Origin: JBCCSZ01 sp039199225
GTDB lineage: Bacteria > Bacteroidota > Bacteroidia > Chitinophagales > Saprospiraceae
Assembly: GCA_039199225.1 (NCBI GenBank)
Contig: JBCCSZ010000239.1
Location: 1-12,534, forward strand
Length of the DNA stretch: 12,534 nt
Reading direction: 5' to 3'
The notes below the pieces were generated by a model that did not search any database, was not told the DNA's origin, and was given only the letters and a program-made list of their open reading frames with translations. Position 1 is the first letter of the stretch. Each line of letters starts with the position of its first letter. The position numbers were made by a program, and so were the translations under genes. Positions 1-6,377 of this stretch are shown piece by piece.

Positions 1-351
1 CAGATGGGACAATTCGGCCTTGACAGCTGCCTGAAGCTGGTGTATTTTCTCTTGCCAATAGGCCATTTGTTGGCTTTCCTGTTCGCTTCCAGTGGGCGCC
101 GGACTTCGGACCTTATCCAGGATTAGCTGCTTAAGTTCTGCGATCCTCGCTAGGTTGGTCTGAACTTCGACAAGAATGGGAAAACGCGCTTCCAGTTCCT
201 GATCGGACGTCAGTCCTTCTTGCTGCATCAGCACTTCAACAGTTTCTTTATACAGCACTGTTTCAGACTTTTCGGCATTAAGGGTCAAAGCAAACAATAG
301 GATGGCCGTTCCGCAGCAGATGATTGCTGCAGCAATTTTTACAATACTCAT
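1..351 (-). CDS. N-terminal part of an unrecognised membrane-anchored or secreted coiled-coil protein (cut by window edge)
   Basis: The minus strand is open from an ATG at 351-349 to the window edge, giving 117 codons with no stop, so the C-terminus is missing. The protein begins MSIVKIAAAIICCGTAILLF followed by ALTLNA. This is a short basic start and a hydrophobic stretch of about 20 residues, consistent with a signal peptide or a single membrane anchor. The remainder is rich in Glu, Gln and Leu (for example around residues 40-80 and 95-117) and probably helical or coiled-coil. I do not recognise a family. A TAnnTTTG-type -7 element lies about 37 bases upstream, which supports this start. 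Its function is unknown. Confidence 0.6.
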   Translation of the reverse strand, partial: MSIVKIAAAIICCGTAILLFALTLNAEKSETVLYKETVEVLMQQEGLTSDQELEARFPILVEVQTNLARIAELKQLILDKVRSPAPTGSEQESQQMAYWQEKIHQLQAAVKAELSHL

Positions 352-387
352 GACGGATTAAGTTTTGTGTAATTATTCTTTCTGATA

Positions 388-395
388 CAAAATTA
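388..395 (-). promoter_or_regulatory. Possible Bacteroidota -7 element for the partial gene at 1-351
   Basis: On the minus strand the octamer reads TAATTTTG, an exact match to the TAnnTTTG -7 consensus of Bacteroidota primary sigma factors. It sits 37 bases upstream of the ATG at 351, which would leave a leader of roughly 30 bases. I could not find a well-spaced -33 TTG, so this rests on one motif plus position. Confidence 0.35.
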
Positions 396-541
396 GGACC
401 CACCCAAACGCCGTTCATTGATCTGGGTTAAGAAAGGAAAATACAGCCATGTGCAAGTGGCGCACCCATATGAAATCACAATGGAATGTGGAGCTTAAGA
501 GCGACTAGACGACCGTCCCCTGAGAATTGCCTCCAATATAA

Positions 542-1126
542 TCACTTAGGATTCGACCGGATTCTTTTCCGGATTCTACTCAGAGATTCCGGTTGTATAC
601 CCAGGTAGCTGGCAATCATATACTGCGGTACTCTGTTGATCAGATCGGGTCTGGTTTCCACCAACTTTTGATAGCGATTTTCGGGAGAAAGGTTTTTAAA
701 ATCATCCAAAAATACCTGCTTCTTTGCTGCCAGGCTGTCGCCAATTTTGACAAAAATGGGAATAAAGCGGGGAAATTTCTGTAAAAATAACTGCGTTCTC
801 TCTTCCGTACCAGTGGAAATAATGCAAGGCTCTACACAAGATAAAAAGTATTGAGAAGGCTCTTTGGTGGTGTAACTAACGGGCGCGATGGGATCATTTT
901 CTGTATAAAACTCCATGATCCGCTCCTCGCCATCTTCGAGGTAATACCGCTTTACACAGCCTTTCAGTACCAAAAAACACACCGTTGCAATCTGGCCTTC
1001 TTTCAGCAAAAAGTCGTTCTTTTTGTATTCCCGGATGAGGTTTTCATTCCTGATAAGTTGCACCTCCTCCTCGCTGAGGGTCATGTATTGAGAAAAGTAG
1101 TCGACCAAGAAGTTGGCTGCATCCAT
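542..1126 (-). CDS. Crp/Fnr family transcriptional regulator
   Basis: This 194-residue protein has the two-part Crp/Fnr layout. A cyclic-nucleotide-binding-like beta-roll covers about residues 20-120, including KNDFLLKEGQ and FLVLKGCVKRYY, and a C-terminal winged helix covers about 145-190. The recognition region IASYLGIQPESLSRIRKR is typical of Bacteroidota members. It lacks the N-terminal cysteine cluster of oxygen-sensing Fnr and the arginine/serine phosphate cassette of cAMP-binding Crp, so its ligand is unknown. The start is the ATG at 1126-1124; an imperfect -7 (TATCCTTG on the minus strand, 1185-1178) lies upstream. It is divergent from the flavoprotein gene at 1411 across 284 bases, an arrangement often seen for a regulator and its target, but that link is inferred. 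The family call is firm. Confidence 0.9.
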   Translation of the reverse strand: MDAANFLVDYFSQYMTLSEEEVQLIRNENLIREYKKNDFLLKEGQIATVCFLVLKGCVKRYYLEDGEERIMEFYTENDPIAPVSYTTKEPSQYFLSCVEPCIISTGTEERTQLFLQKFPRFIPIFVKIGDSLAAKKQVFLDDFKNLSPENRYQKLVETRPDLINRVPQYMIASYLGIQPESLSRIRKRIRSNPK

Positions 1127-1357
1127 TTTGAAAGTGTTTTAGCGGTGATTCGAGCTGAAGTTAAAGGTATCATCTCACAAGGATAAATAAAGAACCGACT
1201 ATTTTTCACTGGAGGCCAATTCTCTAATGTTGCGCCTAAAGAATTAACAGATATTTTAATGTATTTGTAGAAAAAATTCTTTAACATAGCAATCCCTATA
1301 TGATTGAGGAGTATGGTCAGTCTTACACCATTTTCCGCTTGAAAAACACAAAAATTG

Positions 1358-1373
1358 GAACTTTTACAAGTTC
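1358..1373. promoter_or_regulatory. Perfect palindrome upstream of the flavoprotein gene, possible operator
   Basis: The 16-base sequence GAACTTTTACAAGTTC is a perfect inverted repeat of 6-base arms with a 4-base centre. It lies 37 bases upstream of the ATG at 1411, in the 284-base region between the divergent Crp/Fnr and flavoprotein genes. The size suits a dimeric helix-turn-helix protein, so the neighbouring regulator is an obvious candidate. It is not a canonical Fnr or Crp site. The rest of 1127-1410 is AT-rich, and I found no clear promoter for the rightward gene in it. Confidence 0.4.
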
Positions 1374-1410
1374 TATTCTCCCATCTAGTACAATCTTCTA
1401 AAACCAAAAA

Positions 1411-3174
1411 ATGATGAAAAATAATAAGAATGCGCATACGACCGATATTTCCAATGTCCTCGTCATAGGGAGTGGTGGTTCTGGTCTGAGAGCTGCTATT
1501 GAAGCCAGAATGGCCGGTGTAGAGGTCACTGTTTTGGGAAAACGCCAAAAGGAAGACGTCCACACGGTTTTGGCGGCAGGTGGTATCAATGCAGCATTTG
1601 GCAATGTAGACCCCCAGGATAGTTGGCAGCAGCACTTTGCGGATACCATGATAGAAGGCTACCATATTTCCGAGCCTCGAATGGTTGAGTTAATGGCGCA
1701 GGAGGCGCCCATGCTGGTTGAAGAAATCGATCATTGGGGTGCCAATTTTGCCAAGTTGGAAGACGGTCGAATTGACCAACGCTTCTTCGGCGCGCACACC
1801 TACCGCCGGACCTGCTACTCAGGAGATTATACGGGCCGCTCCATCCTATTTGCGTTGATTAACAAAGCAAAGGAATTGAAAATCCCCATTCACGACTCCC
1901 AATACGTCACAGAATTATTGGTGAGCGAAGGGAACTGTTTTGGGGCAATGACTTTCAATATCAAGAATGGCGAGCGCACCGTTTTTCTGGCCGATGCCGT
2001 GATTTTGGCAGCCGGTGGCCATACCAGAATTTGGCGTAAAAGCTCCTCTCGTCGAAATGAAAATACCGGAGACGGATTTTACCTCGCCCTGAAAGCGGGT
2101 TGTGAGCTGAAGGACATGGAGATGGTGCAATTCCACCCAACGGGAATGGTGATCCCCGAAAATATTGCGGGTACGCTGGTAACAGAAGCCGTCCGGGGCG
2201 AAGGTGGACGATTGACCAATAACTTGGGTGAGCGGTTTATGAAAAAGTACGATGCCAAGCGCATGGAACTCTCCACCCGTGACAGAGTGGCCATGGCCAA
2301 TTATACAGAAATCATTGAAGGTCGGGGGACCGAAAACGGAGGTGTCTTATTGGACATCAGCCACAGAAACAAGGATTTCATCATTCAAAAACTGCCTCGT
2401 ATGTACCGCCAGTTTTTGGATACCTTGATGATCGATATTTCTAAATCACCCATGGAGGTGGCACCAACCGCTCACTACTCGATGGGAGGCGTTGTGGTTC
2501 GTCCAGATGATCATTGGACGGGCATCGAGGGGCTTTTTGCGGCAGGCGAAGTAACAGGCGGCTTGCACGGAGCCAATCGCTTGGGCGGCAATTCGCTGGC
2601 CGAAATATTGATTTTTGGAAAGCGCGCAGGGGAAGCGGCAGCAAAATACTCCGACGAAATCATGGTACACCGCCGCTCTAAAAAAGTGATCCAACAGGCG
2701 CACGAAAAAATAGATGCCTTCACCAAGAATGGCTCTGAAGTCGTTCGGCCCCTACAGCGGAAGTTGCGAAACATCATGTGGAAGCATTGCGGCGTCGTGC
2801 GCGATGAAACGACCATGGTACAGGGCATTAAGGAAATCAACCAACTCAAAGCAGCCATGCCGCACATCGATGTCCGGCCAGACTCGGAAGGCTTTGAAGA
2901 CCTGGTCCTGGCATTTGATTTGGAAGCCTCCATCTACTCAGCAGAAGCAACCATTCTGCCCGCCATTTTGAGGAAGGAAAGCCGCGGCGCACATCAGAGA
3001 AGCGACTTCGAGGAAACGTCCGAAGAACAGAATGTCAACTACCATTCTTATTTGGATCAAAATGGCAAGATTGTCCTTAAGCAACAGGAAATCGAACCAC
3101 TCAATGAAGCATTTACAAAGATCATCTCTGACACCAAGGGAATCGACGATTTCACAGGTATGCTGCTAGAGTAA
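1411..3174 (+). CDS. Stand-alone fumarate reductase/succinate dehydrogenase flavoprotein-type oxidoreductase
   Basis: The 587-residue protein has the full FrdA/SdhA/NadB-family layout. The FAD-binding GSGGSG is at 20-25, with a histidine at 51 in VHTVLAAGGI, the position that carries covalent 8-alpha-histidyl FAD in SdhA/FrdA and is missing in L-aspartate oxidase. The dicarboxylate site is intact: H242 (QFHPTG), E259/R262 (TEAVRGEGG), R290 (STRDRVA, the catalytic arginine), H355 (TAHYSMGG) and R390 (GANRLGGNSL). The C-terminal helical domain ends with the family ESRGAHQRSDF motif. It probably interconverts succinate and fumarate or oxidises a related acid. No iron-sulfur (SdhB) or membrane (SdhC) subunit gene adjoins it, so its electron partner is unknown. 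It is shorter than the roughly 640-670 aa SdhA usual in Bacteroidota, suggesting a separate paralogue. A second ATG follows the first directly and is equally possible as start. Confidence 0.88.
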   Translation: MMKNNKNAHTTDISNVLVIGSGGSGLRAAIEARMAGVEVTVLGKRQKEDVHTVLAAGGINAAFGNVDPQDSWQQHFADTMIEGYHISEPRMVELMAQEAPMLVEEIDHWGANFAKLEDGRIDQRFFGAHTYRRTCYSGDYTGRSILFALINKAKELKIPIHDSQYVTELLVSEGNCFGAMTFNIKNGERTVFLADAVILAAGGHTRIWRKSSSRRNENTGDGFYLALKAGCELKDMEMVQFHPTGMVIPENIAGTLVTEAVRGEGGRLTNNLGERFMKKYDAKRMELSTRDRVAMANYTEIIEGRGTENGGVLLDISHRNKDFIIQKLPRMYRQFLDTLMIDISKSPMEVAPTAHYSMGGVVVRPDDHWTGIEGLFAAGEVTGGLHGANRLGGNSLAEILIFGKRAGEAAAKYSDEIMVHRRSKKVIQQAHEKIDAFTKNGSEVVRPLQRKLRNIMWKHCGVVRDETTMVQGIKEINQLKAAMPHIDVRPDSEGFEDLVLAFDLEASIYSAEATILPAILRKESRGAHQRSDFEETSEEQNVNYHSYLDQNGKIVLKQQEIEPLNEAFTKIISDTKGIDDFTGMLLE

Positions 3175-3290
3175 GACTGTAACACCATATATTTTCAGCC
3201 ATCACAGAGCAATTGCCCCGATCTTGGCGCAAATGTCACTATATTGCCTGCGCATCCCGATGGGGTCCCAATACGAATTCAACAGCCATT

Positions 3291-3980
3291 ATGCGCATTC
3301 TAATCATTGAAGACGAAGCCTCTGTGGCAGACCGCATAGAGCGTTTGACGCGACAGGTACTTGGAACCAACATCCAACGACTGGCCAAGCGTCAAACCCT
3401 CTCCGCCGGTCTACACTACCTCCAAAACCACCCCATCGACCTACTCCTGCTGGACCTCAACCTAAATGGTCTCAACGGCTTCAGCATCCTGCAAGAGCTG
3501 CTCAGCCACAGCTTCCAAACCATCATCGTATCCGCCAACACCGACCAAGCCCTGAAAGCTTTTGAATATGGCGTCCTAGATTTCATCCCCAAGCCATTCA
3601 CCATCGAACGGCTCACCAAAGCCTTCGACCGCTACACCCAACAAACCAACCAGCAGCAACTCTCCACCTCCCAATACCTCTCCGTCCGCCGCAAGGGCGA
3701 AGTCCACCTCATCCCCATCAAAGACATCCAATTCATCAAGGCATCCGGAAATTACAGCGAAATCCACCTCATCGACCAACAAAAACACCTGCACGACAAA
3801 AACCTCAACAGCCTGGAACTACTACTCCCCAACACCTTCCGCCGCATCCACCGCTCCTACATCTGCAACTGGGAACAAATGCGAAAAATCCTCACCCACG
3901 GCGCCGGCAAATACGAGGTCGAACTGCAATCCGGCCAACGCCTACCCCTCAGCCGCTCCAAGTATCAACAGCTAAAATAA
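3291..3980 (+). CDS. LytTR-family response regulator
   Basis: The 229-residue protein starts at the ATG at 3291 (MRILIIEDE); the frame is open further upstream, but those residues do not fit a receiver domain. The receiver domain (about 1-120) has the acidic pair E7/D8, phospho-acceptor D55 in LLLLDLNLNG, S81 and K101 in FIPKPF. The C-terminal LytTR DNA-binding domain covers about 130-229, with the family pattern IKASGNYSEIHL followed by FRRIHRSYICN. It should be a phosphorylation-controlled transcription factor. No histidine kinase gene lies beside it. It follows the flavoprotein gene by 116 bases on the same strand and may or may not be co-transcribed. Third codon positions are overwhelmingly C after about 3365, unlike the upstream gene. 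Confidence 0.92.
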   Translation: MRILIIEDEASVADRIERLTRQVLGTNIQRLAKRQTLSAGLHYLQNHPIDLLLLDLNLNGLNGFSILQELLSHSFQTIIVSANTDQALKAFEYGVLDFIPKPFTIERLTKAFDRYTQQTNQQQLSTSQYLSVRRKGEVHLIPIKDIQFIKASGNYSEIHLIDQQKHLHDKNLNSLELLLPNTFRRIHRSYICNWEQMRKILTHGAGKYEVELQSGQRLPLSRSKYQQLK

Positions 3981-4005
3981 AAACCAGAATCAGTGCTTTT
4001 CAATA

Positions 4006-4369
4006 GGCAGTTTTTCCGTCAGCAGCCAGCAGTTTTTTTCAATCACAGGAAAGCTCATTCTCAGTAGACAGTTAAACAATATGCAGCATACATTTTTTCG
4101 ATCACAGGAAAACTCACCAAATCACCAGCCAAAGGCAATCACCAAATCACAAACGGCCCCGCCGCAATCACCGCTACACCAGTACGCAGCATGCAGTTTC
4201 TTCGATCACCGTTCACCACTCACCAGTTTACCGTTCACCACTCACCAGTTCACCGCTCACCCCTCACCAAATCACCAGCCGAAGGCAATCACCAAAAACT
4301 CCCCCGTTCACCGCTCACCAGTTCACTGCTCACCGCTCACCAGTTCACCGTTCACCTGTTCACCCCTCA
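4006..4369 (+). repeat. Composite TTCACC-type repeat array 1
   Basis: This fills the convergent gap between the LytTR gene and the SulP gene and runs into the SulP stop codon. It opens with a CAGT- and T-run-rich leader (4006-4110) that holds two related units, AATCACAGGAAAGCTCA at 4041-4057 and GATCACAGGAAAACTCA at 4100-4116. Degenerate 7-8 bp units of the form NNTCACC follow. A 34-base module occurs twice, at 4113-4146 and 4263-4296, with a single difference (A4131 versus G4281). The GC-rich box CGGCCCCGCCGCAATCACC is at 4154-4172. On the plus strand it has almost no stops; on the minus strand TGA recurs every unit. Confidence 0.85.
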
Positions 4370-6046
4370 CTCTCCCTTCCCTTCCTTCTTCAACCGATCC
4401 CGCAAAAACTCAAACCCATCCTCAATACGATCAAACAAATCCTCCTCTGGCACCAAATCCGGTATAATATCTACAGCTTTGAGCATGTCAGCCGGCTGCG
4501 ATTCCAATCCGATGATGAGCACCTCTATGTTTTGCGAGCGAAGATCAAAGATGATGTCCTCCAAAGTATACAATCCCGACTGATCGATGTAAGGCACCCG
4601 ATCCATTCTCAGGATGACCGCCTTGATGTCTTTGGGCAGCGCCTTAATCTGATCCTTGAAGTAAGAAGTAAATCCAAAAAACAAGGGACCATACAAATGC
4701 TTGATGATGACCTTATCCTTGTATTTTTCATAGAAGTCTTTCTCATCCTGCCAGGGCTTAGAACCATCCAGGTCGGCAATATTTCCCACTTCCATACCTT
4801 TTTCACTAATGTCACCCGATTTTTTCATAAACAGTAAGCAAGCCAGCGCAATACCGATGCCCACCGCATTGATCAAACTACCGAAGGTGGTAATGAGCAG
4901 CACCAACACCAGCACCACCGCATCCGCCCTCGGCACCTTGGCCAAGTGTCTCAAGCCCTTAAAATCAACAATCTTAAACCCAATAGGAATCAATAAACCC
5001 GCCAATACACAAAGCGGAATGTGCGCCGCCAACTGCCCCAACCCCAGCAAAACCGCCAGCAGAAAAGTGCCATGCAAAATACCCGACAGCCTAGTCCGAC
5101 CACCCGCATTGATGTTCACCACCGTTCCCTTCGTAGCACCCGCTCCTGGGATACCCCCAATCACCGCCGCCAACATATTGCCAATACCCTGACCGATCAA
5201 CTCCCGATTGCTGTTGTGTTTGGTCTTGGTCATGTTGTCCGCAATCACCGAAGTCAACAGCGAATCGATACTGCCCAAAACCGCCAAAACCAGCGCATAC
5301 TCCAAAATGATACTGTAGGCACTCGAATCCACACTAAATATCCCTCCAAGCTGGAAAGAAGGCAAACCAGAAGGTATCTCCCCAATCAACGGAACCTCCA
5401 TCTGGGTAAAATAGGCAACCAAAGTAGCCACAATCAGCGCCACCAAGGCACTCGGAATGGCCTTTGTAATCAGCGGAAAGACAAAGTAAATAGCAATCGT
5501 GATCCCCCCCAGCAACAGAGCCGACAAATTGGCCTCCGAAAAAAGACGAGGAAGATTCTGAATAACATACAAAGTAGACTTGGCCGAATCCAAACCCGCA
5601 AAAGGAAACAACTGCAAAATAACGATGATCAAACCCACCCCACTCATAAAACCAGAAACCACCGGATAAGGAAAATACTTCACATAACTGGCAATATTCA
5701 AAAACCCAAAAAGCACCTGAAAGAGTCCCCCCAACAAAAAGGCCAGTAAAATGATACTCATACCATTCTCCAAGCTACCCGTCATCTCAATAGCCGCCGC
5801 CACCAAAGCCGCCGAAACAACCGTCATCGGCCCCGTCGGCCCACTCGCCTGCGTTTCCGTCCCCCCAAACATCGCAGCAAAAATACCTACCGCAATGGCC
5901 CCATACAAACCCGCCGTCGCTCCCATCCCCGACTGCACCCCAAACGCCAGCGCCAACGGTAATGCCACCACACCTGCTACCAATCCTCCCGTAAAATCTC
6001 CCTTAAAGTTCTTTACATCGTAAATTTTGGATAACATGCTCATCAT
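4367..6046 (-). CDS. SulP/SLC26 family anion transporter with C-terminal STAS domain, BicA-like
   Basis: This 559-residue inner-membrane protein has the SulP transport domain at about 16-410, with about a dozen hydrophobic segments and the motif GLYGAIAVGIFAAMFGGTET near residues 47-65. A STAS domain follows at about 445-550, with the conserved DQSG at 488-491. The stretch IDSLLTSVIADN (260-271) and the following HNSNRELIGQG are characteristic of the bicarbonate/sulfate branch. D261 and T265 have the same four-residue spacing as the Asp/Thr pair reported at the sodium site of cyanobacterial BicA, so sodium-coupled bicarbonate uptake is plausible; sulfate cannot be excluded. The start is the ATG at 6046-6044, with further Met codons at residues 2 and 4. 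Its TGA stop falls in the last unit of array 1. Third positions are strongly G in the membrane-domain part. Confidence 0.92.
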   Translation of the reverse strand: MMSMLSKIYDVKNFKGDFTGGLVAGVVALPLALAFGVQSGMGATAGLYGAIAVGIFAAMFGGTETQASGPTGPMTVVSAALVAAAIEMTGSLENGMSIILLAFLLGGLFQVLFGFLNIASYVKYFPYPVVSGFMSGVGLIIVILQLFPFAGLDSAKSTLYVIQNLPRLFSEANLSALLLGGITIAIYFVFPLITKAIPSALVALIVATLVAYFTQMEVPLIGEIPSGLPSFQLGGIFSVDSSAYSIILEYALVLAVLGSIDSLLTSVIADNMTKTKHNSNRELIGQGIGNMLAAVIGGIPGAGATKGTVVNINAGGRTRLSGILHGTFLLAVLLGLGQLAAHIPLCVLAGLLIPIGFKIVDFKGLRHLAKVPRADAVVLVLVLLITTFGSLINAVGIGIALACLLFMKKSGDISEKGMEVGNIADLDGSKPWQDEKDFYEKYKDKVIIKHLYGPLFFGFTSYFKDQIKALPKDIKAVILRMDRVPYIDQSGLYTLEDIIFDLRSQNIEVLIIGLESQPADMLKAVDIIPDLVPEEDLFDRIEDGFEFLRDRLKKEGKGE

Positions 6047-6135
6047 TGGTTTTTATGTCATTAACAATTAATCCGAAAAGATATAAATATTCCACCGCCC
6101 ATTTACCATTCCCCCACCGATTAGTTTCCCCAAAA

Positions 6136-6377
6136 GGCAGTAGGACAGTTAGCAGTAAAAAGTTTTCCCAATCACCCGCTCGCTGCTCACCAGTTCACCA
6201 TTCACCCGCTCACCGCTCACCAGTTCGCCATTCACCCGCTCACCGTTCACCAGTTCACCGCTCCCCCGTTCACTCCTCACCAAACCACCAGCGGCCCCGC
6301 CGCAATCACCAAATCACCAAAAAAACTCACCCGCTCACCGTTCACCCGTTCACCCGTTCACCCGTTCACCGTTCACC
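6136..6377 (+). repeat. Composite TTCACC-type repeat array 2
   Basis: This lies between the SulP start and the 3' end of the sulfatase gene, and extends into the latter. It opens with a CAGT-rich leader (GGCAGTAGGACAGTTAGCAG, 6136-6155) and then AGTTTTCCCAATCACCC. A 30-base unit is repeated in exact tandem at 6185-6214 and 6215-6244 with one difference (A6197 versus G6227). The GC-rich box CGGCCCCGCCGCAATCACC at 6292-6310 is identical to the one in array 1. Four perfect copies of CGTTCACC occupy 6339-6370, followed by one GTTCACC. The sulfatase TGA stop (6368-6366) is inside the fourth copy. Between 6047 and 6135 there is only an AT-rich leader to the SulP gene, where I could not define a promoter. 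Confidence 0.85.

Noticed and set aside
418..431. Fnr-like site TTGATctggGTTAA upstream of the partial gene
   Set aside because: The right half matches the Fnr consensus at only three of five positions; too weak to claim.
1081..1665. 194-codon minus-strand frame across the intergenic gap and the flavoprotein start
   Set aside because: It overlaps both flanking genes, and its 3' part is antisense to the well-supported GSGGSG region.
4081..4583. His/Ser/Pro-rich plus-strand reading frames through array 1 (and 6046-6411 through array 2)
   Set aside because: They exist because the repeats lack stops on this strand; they run into genes on the other strand and have no conserved domain.
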